NCBI GenBank assembly: GCA_963920665.1
Contig: OY987272.1
Span: 15,133,001 to 15,197,000 of the forward strand
Direction: 5' to 3'
From: Straminergon stramineum
Lineage: Eukaryota > Streptophyta > Bryopsida > Hypnales > Calliergonaceae
DNA length: 64,000 nucleotides
Shown here: piece after piece, positions 36,603-49,209 of the stretch
Layout of the letters: every line of letters begins with the position of its first letter
Numbering within the stretch: position 1 is the first letter of the stretch
Position numbers and translations under genes: made by a program
The notes under the pieces: model-generated
Told to the model about the DNA's origin: nothing
Seen by the model: only the letters and a program-made list of their open reading frames with translations
Databases searched by the model: none

Positions 36603-37463
36603 TAATCTTGAAGGACTATTGTAGATTCAAGAAGGTATTTATGATCTCAATTTTTGATATTATTTTTCAAGATAGGAAAATTGCTAAACTTCATGTGAAT
36701 ATAATTTCTATTTCAATATGTGACTAATAGTAATAGTTATGTCAATAAAAGTCTTGAATAGGCCAGGGGGCCAAAAAAAAACCACAAAAATTTGAAATAA
36801 TTTTTTTCAATTTATTTCTTATAGATTAGACTTTGTTCTATGTGGAAAGATTTGATTCATTCCATTTGGATAAGTGATGTGAAAGTTATGGAGCTTTTTT
36901 TATTGTGGGCAATCTAAGTAACTTTAAAAAAATTAACGTATTGGATCCATTTTTTAACTCAATTTTAACAACTTTTCAAAATAAAAAGTTTCACCTAATT
37001 TTTTTTTGTTTTCTAGATGAATCTTACCATTGAAATTAGTGTATTTCAATTCTATCTTAGAGCTATCAATAATTTATTTTTTCCATTTGTCTCACGCCTG
37101 TGTCAACTTAATAATTTTTTGAAGAATAAAAATGAAAGGCGGGGGGAAACTTCTCAATTAAATTCTTTAACATTAAAAAAAAATTCATTTCACAATCTAC
37201 AATACAAATTTTAAATGAAGAGGATTCAAAGCTTTATAATTAAATAAGACAAAGGAATAGAAAATCTTATTTTCTTCACTTAAAATGCTTATATCTTCTT
37301 ATTGATATGGTCAAATTTTGTGAAATTTTTTTTCACATATTTTCATAATATTCTAGTGCAAGATCCTACAAAAGAAACAAATCTTTAATTTTTTTAATTT
37401 TTTGCATTGAAAATGGCAGTTTTGAGTGTTTTTAACCAAAAAATGGCCTTGGAACCAAAGGTG
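36603..37463 (+). mobile_element. TTAA-type element, subfamily II
   Basis: Begins only about 20 bp after the preceding element, with the degenerate start CTTGAAGGACTATTG. The right end GGCCTTGGAACCAAAGGTG is followed by TTAA at 37464-37467. The interior matches 38152-39073 (GATAGGAAAATT, GTGATGTGAAAGTTATGGAG, GTGCAAGATCCTAC). It has no intact frame. Confidence 0.65.
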
Positions 37464-37467
37464 TTAA

Positions 37468-38147
37468 TATAGTGTGGAAGATAGTATAGATTACTTTGTG
37501 TTTAATTCATCTAAATCATTGGAGACTTCCATTATAGTAGGATGTTGAATGAGCTAAGGTTGGAGGAACAAAACAACACAACCTTCCAACTAATAATGTT
37601 GAATGCCATGAAACTCAATTAAACTCGTCAGGGGTGGTCTTTACTCCTAACTCGTCGCCTTGAAACCTTGAGACTTTTGGTGTCCTTTAAATGGTGTCAT
37701 GGGGGCTTGCAGAATGGAATTTTTTTCATCCTTTTTACAAATTACAAATTTTTTCAACTTATTTCTAGTAAGTGTTTTTCTAGTTAAAGTTTTAGGATAA
37801 AGCAAGTATCCCACTCCAAAATAAAATTAAAAAAGTAATACATTTGCAAGTAAGCAAAGGGTCAACTTCCAATCTAACGGCCCCTCTTATTGGACTCAAC
37901 ACATCTCTTCTTTTGATAGTGAATGATTTTATCCCTCATTCTGATGAGTTTTGACTTCTCTAAGAAATAAGATGCTTAATCTACTGATTACCATGTAGAT
38001 TTCTTGGCAATTTTCAATTCTTTCTTCCCAATTAGGATATTATTCATAATTATAATGATTTTTGAATTAAATCCAACTAAAAAATGAAGCTTATTGAATT
38101 CATTTTTATTTCAATTATAAAAATTTAAATCTAAAAATTCCATACTA
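37468..38147. other. Intergenic DNA
   Basis: No gene was seen. It separates two subfamily II elements. Confidence 0.4.
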
Positions 38148-38151
38148 TTAA

Positions 38152-39073
38152 CCCCTAAAGGACCATTGTCCCCTTAGGGGACAAATTGAATTTCGGGCAA
38201 GTTCCTATGACTTCAATTTTTAGTGAATTTTTCTGAAACTTTCCCACAAGATAGAAAAATTTATAAGCTTCATGGAAATATAATTTTTATTTCCATTGGT
38301 GCCTAGGAGCAAAAGTTATGCCCTCTTAAACATAATTTACACGTCACCCAGTAAAAAAATAAATCCAAAAAAAATTAGAATTTTTTTTCTGATTTTTTTC
38401 TCATAGATTGTATTTTTATCAACATTTGAATCTTTGATTCAATCCATTTGGGTAAGTGATGTGAAAGTTATGAACAATCTTGTTTTTTTGGGCAATATGA
38501 GCATCTTTTTGAAAAAATAATTTATAGGATTCATTTCTGAATGCAATTTTCACAATTTTTCAAAAAAAATTGTTTGAAAAAGTTAAGTTTGTTTGCTAGA
38601 ATAATCTTACCATTGGGATTATTGAGTTTCAATCCCATCTTAGAGCTATTAACGATTTAGTTTTTCTTGAAATCTTGGACCTCCTTCTCCTTAACAATTT
38701 TTTAGAGAATGAAAATCAAGAGTTTTTCTTTTGAAATTTTTTTCCTAAAATATCAACTCAATTCTTTAACACAAATTTTTTTTCATTCAAAGTCCATAGT
38801 GCAAAAAATTTCAACAGAAGGTGGTCAAAGTCATCTGAAATTGCATGCCAGTGTTCAAAAAAACTTCTTTTTCCAACTTTGAATGCTAATATCTCTCAAT
38901 CTGTGCGGTCAAAATTCATGAAATGTTCATCACATGGTTTGAGACAAGTAAAGTACAAGATCCTATGGTTTGATTTTTCTTAAGTATTTTTTTTGGATTT
39001 TATGGGTGAACGCAACAGAAATGGCAATTTTGAGTGGTTTTTTGATAGAAAAATGGCCTTGGTCCTTTAGGGG
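38152..39073 (+). mobile_element. TTAA-flanked element, best subfamily II copy
   Basis: TTAA at 38148-38151, then CCCCTAAAGGACCATTG. The right end CCTTGGTCCTTTAGGGG is followed by TCAA (one change from TTAA) at 39074-39077. It is 922 bp. The terminal repeats match for at least 13 bp. The left end carries an extra small inverted repeat (CCCCTAAAGG versus CCCCTTAGGGG at 38171-38181). It has no coding frame. Confidence 0.8.
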
Positions 39074-39902
39074 TCAATATTGAAATTTGGGAATTTGAAC
39101 AAATAACCATGATCTTATAATTTTATGATTTTAGAATGATATATTTTGATTTGATTTGGACGATTCTGATTTACAAAACAATGTAGAAATATTGAGAAAA
39201 ATTCATTTATTTAAGCACATATAGTGTTTGATATTATTTATTCACTCTTTATTCAAAAATTTACTGTAATTTCAAGTTTTCTCTAAAGTAACTAAAATTC
39301 TTACGACTTGAGGAAACATGTGATTTACTACATAAATGCAAAATCTGAAGATTATTACATTTCCAGAAAAAAGTCCAATTATCAATTTTTTTTTTCAGGT
39401 TCTTATTTATAATTTTTTTTTAAATACTCCAAAAAGAAAGTGCTTTTTGTTGCAAGATCATATAACCAAGACCATTGTTTCCTCATCAGAGGTTGTGTCC
39501 AAGGCATGAGTATTTTAATTCTTGAAATTCTTTGTATTTTGAGCCCAAAATAGTGTAGAAAATAGTCACTTTTGGATTAAGAATTTTGGATGGAATTGTA
39601 AAAAGTAACAATTTAAATTGTAAGTGTAGGATCTTTCTTTCACCTTCATACAAAACACATACAAAAGTTTTCATTTGAAATACCTAACCATTTGTGAGAA
39701 CTGTATGATTGTTCAAAGTATAAAGTTTTTCTTTTCTTTTCCATTGTGTATCCCTATGTGTATCTCAACTTGAAAATTCAAGAAATATTAGAAGATGTGG
39801 AATTTTGTTTACATATAATTGTAGTATGATGAAGATGGTTGGATTGAAAATTACCATGCCCTTTGTGTTGATTCCCATTGCAATGAAAATTGTCCATATT
39901 AA

Positions 39903-40844
39903 CCCCTAAAGGACCAAATGGTGTTTTTTGGCAACATAGTGATTTTAGGTAGGTCACTATGAATGGAATTTTTATTTTTTTTCTTTGAAATTTTCACACA
40001 ACATGTGCCCGAGGAGTAGCTTTAAGATCCAACAATTTTCATAACTTTTGAATACATGGTTAAAAAGTTATTATTTGATATATTGTTTTCATTGCTCGGC
40101 GGGCAGCCCAGGCAGCTAAAAACCTTCTTTATAAATCACTTTTTTTTAAAATTAAAATTAAAAATTTATTTTTTCTGATTTATATATACATGGAAAGCTT
40201 TGAATCATTCCATTTTGATTTATGAGATGAAAGTTATGAAGAGTTTTAGTTGTGGGTAGTTTGTGGGTAGTGATGGAATTTCTACTCTAAAATAAACTTT
40301 GAAGACCTTGATTTAACTCAATTTTTAATATTTTTGGAAAAAAATAAAAACCTGAGGTGTAGATTGTTTATTACAACAATTTCACCATTGGGATTGGCAT
40401 TTTTCAATTCCATAAATAAATTATTAACAACTTAGTATTTTGAATCATTCTCTACTTTCAACTTACTATTTTTTCCTATATGTTGTAAAATTCCAAATGA
40501 TCTAAAATTTTTCAAGCATGTAACCAGCATGACTTGGAGAATGAATCCAAAGAGTTACAACCATTTTGGACATTTTTTCATAATGATCTGATCTCGTGAA
40601 GTGCAACTGCCCGGATTTTCGCAAGGCCCCAAAATGGCTTTTTGTCACTTCAAATGCTGATATCTTGCAATCCAAACGGTGGAAATTTCTGAAATTTTTT
40701 TCACATATTTCCAAACCAGTTTAATACAAGATCCTACGGTTACATTTGTCCAAAAATGTATTTTTTTCTAAAATTTGGTACTTGTACTAGAGATGACAGT
40801 TTTGGAGTGTTTTTGGTGAAAACATAGTCAAATACCTTTAGGGG
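39903..40844 (+). mobile_element. TTAA-flanked 942-bp element, left arm of inverted pair
   Basis: TTAA at 39899-39902 and 40845-40848 flank CCCCTAAAGGACCAAATGG at the left and AATACCTTTAGGGG at the right. It is 942 bp. It is essentially identical, in reverse orientation, to 41574-42515; the 70-codon frame on the minus strand (40502-40714) is residue-for-residue the same in both, although it shows no domain and is probably incidental. I take it as the reference copy of subfamily I. Confidence 0.9.
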
Positions 40845-40848
40845 TTAA

Positions 40849-41569
40849 TTATATGGGAAGCTCAATTGTGGTTGCAACATGGGGGGTTTTCAATGGATTT
40901 GATGTAGATGGTGATATGAAAGTTTGCTCCCATACTAAGCCCGGTCCAATGATAGATGGTACTCCCACTTTGGATGATTTTTACACTTTATAAAGGTCTG
41001 AGAACCAACAATTGAAATAGTACTGTACATGTTTAAGGTGACATTTAGACGTTAAAATAACATCCGAACAAAAGATGTTACTTGTTGAATTATGAATCCA
41101 ATGGTGTAAATAGACCTTCTCACATTTTAGTAAATAATTCACATTGTAGGAGTCAAAAAGAATACTATAAAGAGGTTTTCTAAAAATTCTTAGAACAAAA
41201 TTGTGGTTTTTGAGGATTTAGACAACTTTTGAAATTTGACTTTTGACTTTCATATTCACAATTGAAATTTTTAGATGCACATTTTTTTTTGTGATTCTGG
41301 ATATGTAAACTGTGTGCATGTGAATTCGAATGCATTTTCTATGAATTATTGAGTGTTTTGGCCTCAAAAATGAATTTTTGTAAATATTGAAGAACTAGTG
41401 AAGAGTTGTTGCAATTTTTTTTACATTTGAGGCAAAGGCACAACTTCAATTTCTCCCCAAGGGCAAGGGCAAGAAAACGTTATTAGGCCAAAAATCATGG
41501 TAATGCAATGTAAGAACCTTCCATTATATGGATTCAAGTTTTGATTGTTGGCATGGTATTTTTTATCTT
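40849..41569. other. 721-bp spacer between inverted elements
   Basis: Unique-looking AT-rich DNA between the inner TTAA sites. It has no open frame of note and no resemblance to a transposase. It would form the loop of a hairpin. Confidence 0.5.
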
Positions 41570-41573
41570 TTAA

Positions 41574-42515
41574 CCCCTAAAGGTATTTGACTATGTTTTC
41601 ACCAAAAACGCTCCAAAACTGTCATCTCTAGTACAAGTACCAAATTTTAGAAAAAAATACATTTTTGGACAAATGTAACCGTAGGATCTTGTATTAAACT
41701 GGTTTGGAAATATGTGAAAAAAATTTCAGAAATTTCCACCGTTTGGATTGCAAGATATCAGCATTTGAAGTGACAAAAAGCCATTTTGGGGCCTTGCGAA
41801 AATCCGGGCAGTTGCACTTCACGAGATCAGATCATTATGAAAAAATGTCCAAAATGGTTGTAACTCTTTGGATTCATTCTCCAAGTCATGCTGGTTACAT
41901 GCTTGAAAAATTTTAGATCATTTGGAATTTTACAACATATAGGAAAAAATAGTAAGTTGAAAGTAGAGAATGATTCAAAATACTAAGTTGTTAATAATTT
42001 ATTTATGGAATTGAAAAATGCCAATCCCAATGGTGAAATTGTTGTAATAAACAATCTACACCTCAGGTTTTTATTTTTTTCCAAAAATATTAAAAATTGA
42101 GTTAAATCAAGGTCTTCAAAGTTTATTTTAGAGTAGAAATTCCATCACTACCCACAAACTACCCACAACTAAAACTCTTCATAACTTTCATCTCATAAAT
42201 CAAAATGGAATGATTCAAAGCTTTCCATGTATATATAAATCAGAAAAAATAAATTTTTAATTTTAATTTTAAAAAAAAGTGATTTATAAAGAAGGTTTTT
42301 AGCTGCCTGGGCTGCCCGCCGAGCAATGAAAACAATATATCAAATAATAACTTTTTAACCATGTATTCAAAAGTTATGAAAATTGTTGGATCTTAAAGCT
42401 ACTCCTCGGGCACATGTTGTGTGAAAATTTCAAAGAAAAAAAATAAAAATTCCATTCATAGTGACCTACCTAAAATCACTATGTTGCCAAAAAACACCAT
42501 TTGGTCCTTTAGAGG
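41574..42515 (-). mobile_element. TTAA-flanked 942-bp element, right arm of inverted pair
   Basis: TTAA at 41570-41573 and 42516-42519. It is also exactly 942 bp, the reverse complement of 39903-40844. One difference is visible at the outer end (AGAGG in place of AGGGG). Similarity stops at the TTAA on both sides, so this is two insertions or a composite element, not a segmental inversion. Confidence 0.9.
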
Positions 42516-42519
42516 TTAA

Positions 42520-44760
42520 AGCTAAATTTTGTAATACTTTCATTGGGCAAATACAAATACAAGTCACTTTTTGAGAACACCCATAAATTTTCTTATGAAT
42601 ACATTACAAGCATTTCAACTTTTAATTTTGAAGTTGGAATCCAATAGTAGACATTCATGACCCTTAAACATTAAGTGCTTCAACAAAAGATAATACAATC
42701 ACTTTTCAAAATATCATCATATATAATTGAAAATTAACTAATATAATGACAAACACAAATACATGAATACTAATATATATATTGAATGTGTATATCATGA
42801 ATTTCAATACATTCATGCTTCTCATTGGAAAGTAGCTCCCACTCTCTCTTCAAATCTGTCTCCACTTGTTTGATACCTATATAAATAGTCTATGCGTTTT
42901 CCTATTTTGGTTCTTTTGCAATCAACAAAAGTCCTTACTCTTTTCAAAATAGAAAATTGAAGAAAGAGAATGCATTTAAAGTGAACCAACTATGAGCCTC
43001 CAATTCATCACCAAGGACTCACTGTTTTATTTTATTTTTATATTATATAGTTTTGAGTGTAGTTTTATATACAAAAAGCCAAAAAAGAGTGTAGAACCAA
43101 AATAGGTATGTTACATATCAATATAGCATTTGGTGTAATATGGCTAGAATAATCCAACTCACCACTTGTATATAGGTTAGAATCTGACTAATTGTGGTAA
43201 ATTGGAAAATTGTGTGTTATTAGTTGAATTGGCTCAAATTCCGCATGTGAGAGACATGTCTAGGCTAAAAGTGGTCAAGTGAACCCTTGTGAGGTATTTA
43301 GGTCAATTCTTGGTGATAGGTTTCAATTTCCCCATTTCATTGACAAAATAGCAAAACCCTAGTTGTTGGCTAGCAACAGTTAGTTATTCCAAGATGGGAC
43401 CGTAGAAGAATCTACAATCAAAGGAGGGTGATTTGGGGTGAAAATCATGCTAAGGACTCAATGTCGAAGTTGGTTCACCAAGATTCCCTTTGGTATGAAA
43501 GATTCCCTGAACATTGATATTTAAATAAGGGAGTGGATTTTATTCCCCTTAGGCTGATGTGTAGAGTAAGAATAGGAACCTATACAAGTGTTTTGGTATT
43601 CCATGAGAGATTTCACAAAAAAATTTGAAATTTTTTGATAGTCTAAAGATGCTCTTCCGAGTAATCAATCGCCAAAATCTACGATAGGAAATTCCTAGAA
43701 GTTACCTAAGTGGCAGTAAAATCTCACTAAAAATTAAACGAGCATTTTTTATGTTAATAAGATGCCTCCAAAAAATTTCTAGGACATTTTGATAGTTAAA
43801 ATTGTCCAAACTGGTCAAATTCCTTGATAATCGACATAAATTAAAGATTACAATGGAGTTGACTGGTGGATTGGGAGCATACAAAAGTGGAATGAGGTTG
43901 AAGATAGGCCCTTCACTTACTACCCATACCTACTTAAAAGCCTAGGCTAGTTATTTTTGTCATAAAAGTCAAATTCCAAAAGTTGGATATTTACTTCATT
44001 TTGGCATTAAGATGGCATTAGGTTTTGTCGAGATTTTGGAGTTAGGAAAAAAGGTGGAGGTGCCTCAAAACTAAAAATGGATTTCTAAAGAAAATATGGC
44101 AATTCGTTTGTAATTTGGAGTTAATCTCCAAAAGTTAGGTTTATGGACCAACATAGAAAGTGAAAACCCTTGAAGATGAGGATGAAAAACCAAAGTGATA
44201 GGGTTACCTTAAATGAATGAGAGGAGGTGGGTGACCAAGAAAGAGTATAAAAAGGCACCCCTTCTCTTCTCAAACCACCCCCATTTTCTATATTTGGGTC
44301 CGTTGGGTCCAACTTATGTTGGAATTTTGGTGTTTTAAGCCAAAATCCTTAAAATAGTATTTTGGGGGGTATTTTGGGCCAATTGTTGTTCTTTTTTTCA
44401 AGATTTTGAGGTCTTGTGGGTCCCTTGTACTTCAAATCCTCCGTACTAACCATCTCAAGTCTTTGGGGGGCTTGAGAGTTCACTCTTATTTGGCTTCCGA
44501 GAAGTCATGGTATGATATTGTCTTTTAAAGGGGTCATTTGGTCTTCCTCTGTGTCTTGTCCTTGTACTAACCCTAGAATAGCCCCCATATGACCTAGCTA
44601 TGCCATTTTGGGGGGTCTTTAGATCAAGTATTGACGTACTAATTCATGGGTCACTAACCATTGGCCTCTAAATGTTCTCTTGTCCCTCCCATCTAGCTTT
44701 CTCGTTCACAAGTTGAGCCCAAGCATGTGTGAGGTTTGGTAGATCCCACCAAGACAATGA
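42520..44760. other. Unassigned AT-rich DNA
   Basis: No gene was recognised. The stretch 43160-44760 has more G runs (GGGG) and longer word-like motifs than the repeat field to its left, and may be an old retrotransposon. No LTR pair or protein motif was found. Confidence 0.35.
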
Positions 44761-44915
44761 AGCTTTGACCCCCCAAGGTCAAAGAGTAGTCCTAGTTGTA
44801 TGTTAAGGATCAAAATTACAGTAGAGCTTTGAACCCCCTTTGGATGAAAAGAGTCCTAGTTGTGTATTAAAGCCACCTTAGGTGTAAACTTTGACCCCCT
44901 ATGATTCCCATGTTT
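44761..44915 (+). repeat. Degenerate tandem repeat, about 60 bp
   Basis: GCTTTGACCCCCC, then AAAGAGTAGTCCTAGTTGTAT at 44762-44806, is echoed by GCTTTGAACCCCC and AAAAGAGTCCTAGTTGTGTAT at 44826-44869, and by CTTTGACCCCCTATG at 44890. There are about 2.5 units. Confidence 0.5.
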
Positions 44916-46540
44916 AAAATTTAGTTTCTAAAACGTGTATGAAACTGTTCAAAGTTTGGTCTCCAAAAGTAATCAGTGACAACTAATTCAAGTAGGTGGT
45001 GACCAGGGAATATTAGCCAAGACCATTTCCCAATTAATCTTGCCTTTCCATTCTTCCTTTTAAGTGACTAGACAAAACTGTCAATTTTTCATTAGTTTGG
45101 AAAGGTGAAATTTGTCATTAGAAACCAATTCCAAGACCCACTAGCATTCCAATAGCCTTAGTATAGTAGCATCCTAATAACCTCTACAGCCCTAGTAGCC
45201 TAGTAGTACAATCTCTAATAGCCTCTAGTTGATAGGCTCGATATCAAGAAGGAATCGGGTACTAGGTCGGGAATTAGGTCTGTAGTTAGGGGCTCGCCGA
45301 TAGAAGTCAAGGGCTCACCGAGTGGGGAGTTAGAGGTTCGTTGGTGGAAATCGGGTTGCAATTAGGAAAGTCAAGGTTTGCAGTGAGGCTTGCCAATGGG
45401 GAGTTGGGGTTGTCCATGGGCTTGCAATCAAGGGTTGGGTTTGCCGATCAAGGGATTTGGGGTCCATCCAGAGGATGGGTTCTAGTAGTTGGGAAGTTGG
45501 TGTCCATCCAAGGATTTAGAGCCTAGGGGAGGCAAGAAATCAAAAATCAAAGAGATGGTAAATTATGGGGAGAGGAGTTGGAGAATTGGAGAGATGTGGG
45601 ATGGAATAAGAAGAAAGAGTCCAAGAACACACTTGACCTTCTTCTAACACGCATTGAAGCAAGAAAGCCAACTCCATGTCTTCTACAAAATAAGCAAAAG
45701 TAGGAAGAAAGAGACAAGTATGTTGTGACTTTACACAATTCAGAGGTGGAAGTGAAGGTAGAAGTAGTAGGAAGAATGGAGAAGTAACAAGGAGAGGGAG
45801 ACTACTAGATGTTAGATAGAAGGAAGTTGAGAGAGATAAGATAGAGGGAGAATCTACCCACCTTATTACGACCCTTGGATTAGAAATAGGTGATTATTGA
45901 GATGCTAAACGTCAGAGGTAGTTCAAGGTGTAAACAATGACGTGTCCTTCATTTGGCCAAGAAATGTAGAATGAGAGTAGTTGGGCCACTTCAAGGATGT
46001 AAGAGGAATAGGGTAGAAATAAAAGGAGACAAGGAAGGAGAAAGAAAGAGGGTATAGTTGGTGGGAGTAGAACAAATCAACCATTGTATTGACTCACTAC
46101 TTTATCAAAACAACGATCAATTGCATTATATCACAAGAGGTTATGGCAGAGGAGGAAGTAGCCCTAGGAGGAATGATCAATGACATCATGTTTGAGGTAT
46201 GAAGCTAAACCCCTCCTTAACCCTCCCAATCCACCTAATTAATAACTTCTAACCCTGGGCGAGGCCTAGGCCCAAGTGAGATACCTAGGATTCGGAGTCA
46301 ATTCATTTTGGAATTTAGAATCTTAAAAAGTAAGCCTAGAACTCTCTAGAAACACAATAAAAATAGAAATCAGAATCAAAACGAGAAAGTTATTGATAGA
46401 TGAAGTTTAGGACTTAAATTGGATGAAAATTATTTAGACACTAGACTTCAGAATAAATTTAGAGAATTGGGAAGAAGTCGTTATTTAGAGTCCATAAGTA
46501 AAAGAAAAAGTCAATTCCAAACTGTAGTTTAGAAGAAATT
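44916..46540. other. Unassigned DNA, locally G-rich
   Basis: At 45230-45540 the plus strand is G-rich with repeated TTGGGGT, GCTCGCCGA and GTCCATCCA phrases. Open frames (45341-45526 plus, 45547-45738 minus) show no domain. Confidence 0.35.
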
Positions 46541-46543
46541 AGC

Positions 46544-47045
46544 GGATGAAGTTTTAAGTACTGATTAGTTGTCAAACTTCATCCATTAAGAGCTCTTAGT
46601 AGGAAAGTCAGATTAGCAATTGTCTTACCAATATAGGAAGCTATAATTAGGGTCTACAAGAAGAAAATATAAAACTACTAAAAATAGTAAAATTAACAGA
46701 GACTAACCAAAGACTAACCAAATCCTAGAGGCCCAAGAAGAAACTTAGAAGTTAGAGTGAAATAGGAAGTTAGGGCCATAGGCTTATAGAATAGGTCAAA
46801 TAGAACTCATAGCACCTCCTTGCCTAGGAAGAAACCAAAAAATCAATATGATAGAGAAGGATGAAGTTTTAGTCTAGGTTTGAATGAAATGATCATGGAA
46901 GTACCCAATTAAAGCCAAACTCCAAAGCTAGGTAGAACCAAACCTCTTGAGCACCCCCATGAAGTTTCAAGTTAGTTTGAAATAGGGAGCTAGGTTTAAG
47001 TTGTGGATGAAGTTTGATGAACCTAGTAGCGGTCAAACTTCATCC
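46544..47045. repeat. Two copies of a GGATGAAGTTT inverted repeat
   Basis: GGATGAAGTTT and AAACTTCATCC bracket about 20 bases at 46544-46584, and again at 47005-47045. Both units span 41 bp. The inner bases are similar (TTAGTTGTC and GTAGCGGTC), so this is one small hairpin present twice, 461 bp apart, followed in each case by TAGGAARSTTG/TAGGAAAGTC-like sequence. Confidence 0.55.
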
Positions 47046-47519
47046 GCCTATAACTTTTGCTAGGAAGCTTGAATAGGGTCGAATTTTATGTTTTTATAAA
47101 GAAAAAATAATTCTCTAGAATTTTTTTCTATTATTTCTTCCATGAGGTTTTTTACACCAAAAAACCACAATGGCCTAATCCATTCAACCAAATACCGTCA
47201 TGGTTGCATCGGAGGTTAGACTTGGTGATTTTTGCACATTTGGGTATGTCTAGGCATTTAAAAAGAAACATTGCTTGGAAGGCACAATGGACAGCGCTTA
47301 GACACCTAAAAGTAAGAATCGTTTGGTCAAAACCCAAAGAACCTAGTTGTGCTCATGATTTATCAAGGGTGGGTAAATTGGTGCTTATACCAACCTACTA
47401 TCACCTCAATTTCAAGTTCAACCTTCAAGTACATATGGTGTACATTTTCAATCTAAAATGTCCTCCATGTATAGGTACAAAAGGACGAAATTGAGACAAG
47501 GCAGAAAGGTGCCCCTCTC

Positions 47520-47757
47520 CGATGCACCCTTGACCCTAAACTACCATCCTCACTCTATGTACATCTCTAAAATCAATTTTGTACCTATGTGGAAGAAACT
47601 CTTCTAGAACCACACTTTGTTCCCTCACAATTTTTGCATATGGTATCCAAATGTCACGTTCTTTGGTGGGTTGGAACCTCCCTTCCTTTGCCAATATGAA
47701 AATTTGACTAGTGTGATAAAAGTAACTAATAATAGTAACTAGAGACAATACTAAGAA
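47520..47757 (-). repeat. Frame-bearing repeat D, copy 2
   Basis: The minus-strand frame 47536-47748 is homologous to 34085-34273, with the phrase RFQPTKERDIWIPYAK against KFQYTKDYNIWLPYTK. Alignment continues into the 5' flank. The frame has no recognised domain. Confidence 0.55.
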
Positions 47758-48598
47758 GTGTTGGTTACAGGTGTATCCACCTGAATTAGTAAGCTGGTTC
47801 TTCTTCTTCTTCCAACATCAGAAAAGTTGGTCCAGATTGTTTGGGTGCCATTTTGACACCAAAGGCTGCATGCAGGTCATTTTAGTGTCATTTTATCCAT
47901 ACGAAGTTGGTATGGAGGTTGGCACCAAATTAAGTTAATCGCATTTCAATGCACCATCGTGGCACCATGTTCACATGCCTTGAAGTTCCTGATGAAGAAT
48001 GAGACAAATTTTGCACTGACTAAGTTACTGGTAACTGGATGATGATAGGCCTTGTTTGGCCTTCCATGCCCGGTTGCCATATATAATTGGGGGTACAGTC
48101 TGCAGCCCATTTTTTGTTTTTATGTGGAAGTAAGTTAAGTTACAGGCTTACTTGGCCCCAAATTCTGTACCATCCTTTCCCATGTCACTGAGTGTCGACA
48201 TGTCAGACTCCTTGGCAGAAATGAGAGCCACCTAGAGAAATAGAATTGGAAGAATTCCATGACACAATGAGTTGCTCATCTGACCTGGAAATAATATTAA
48301 GGTGAAGAGGGGCTCAGTCTCAGTCTCAAGACGGAGGTTGCCGAATTCGAAATCATTGTCATTGTCATTGTGATGTTCAGAAAAGGGGGCTTACTAAGTC
48401 ATCGACATCAAGTAGTGCCAGGAATTATTTGAGGTGGAAAAAAAGTTAAGAGGCATCAGCAACTCCTGCAAGTACTGCACAGTACAGTACAGTATAGCAC
48501 AGTGCAACTCCATGTTGCTGGAGGAGATTTTCCCAACTAAGTTAAGAGTGGGTCAGGTCCAAGGAAGACTTCCGACCACAACTGAAGTGTGACACATT
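47758..48598. other. Unassigned moderately GC-rich DNA
   Basis: Several GGCACCA/TTGGCACCA phrases recur at about 47840-47970. An ACAGT pentamer run lies at 48478-48500. No gene was recognised. Confidence 0.35.
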
Positions 48599-48748
48599 GA
48601 TACCCATCCACAAACATCAATGCCCACCCATAGTCACTGATACCCATCCACAGACACTGATATCCACCCATAGTCACTGATATCCACTTGTAGATATTGA
48701 TACCCACACACAGACATTGATACCTATCTATAGTTGTTGATACCAACC
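48599..48748. repeat. 20-bp minisatellite, seven units
   Basis: Seven exact-length 20-bp units run from 48599 to 48738, with a partial eighth. Units have the form GATACCCATCCACAGACACT. The first four alternate two types (CCACARACA and CCATAGTCACT), giving a 40-bp higher-order period. Variation is by substitution only, with no length change. Confidence 0.9.
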
Positions 48749-49209
48749 AATATACTTCATCACTAGCAAGGAACAACAACAATGGTGTAATTGGTTTTGT
48801 AGGACGTAACAACATTCTTTTGCTTCCTTGAATTCATTGATATTATGTCCCATAGAGAACAAAACTATCTTACATGACTCCTTAGCCAACCCCAATCTGT
48901 GAATTAATTGATATTTAGTTCCTCCCAAGGATCTAGCAAAGCATAATATAATACTTGCTCAGTATGGGGAGGACTATTGCCTAGTTATACAAAGTTTTTG
49001 GAGAGGAGGGTGCTTTACTTCCATTGTTGAGTGAATTGCAAAGTAAAGTGGATACATTCATCCAAAATGTTGCCATACCATCATCATCTCAAAATTTGAG
49101 AATAGATATCTCAATGATCATTTCATTTGATCTAAAAATGAGGAATGCATTACTAAATATTCTCAGTGATTGTGTGTCACATCCTGAAATTCCTTTGGAA
49201 TTGATTTAA

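Noticed and set aside
40502..40714. 70-codon frame conserved in copies at 40502, 41704 and 51198
   Set aside because: Conservation is explained by the transposon copies being alike as DNA. The frame is broken in the copies at 33173 and 58300, and no domain is present.
39899..42519. PIF/Harbinger-type MITEs with TTA or TAA duplication
   Set aside because: A 3-bp direct duplication would make the terminal repeats unequal (ACCCC against GGGG). A 4-bp TTAA gives symmetric ends and fits the reconstructed empty site.
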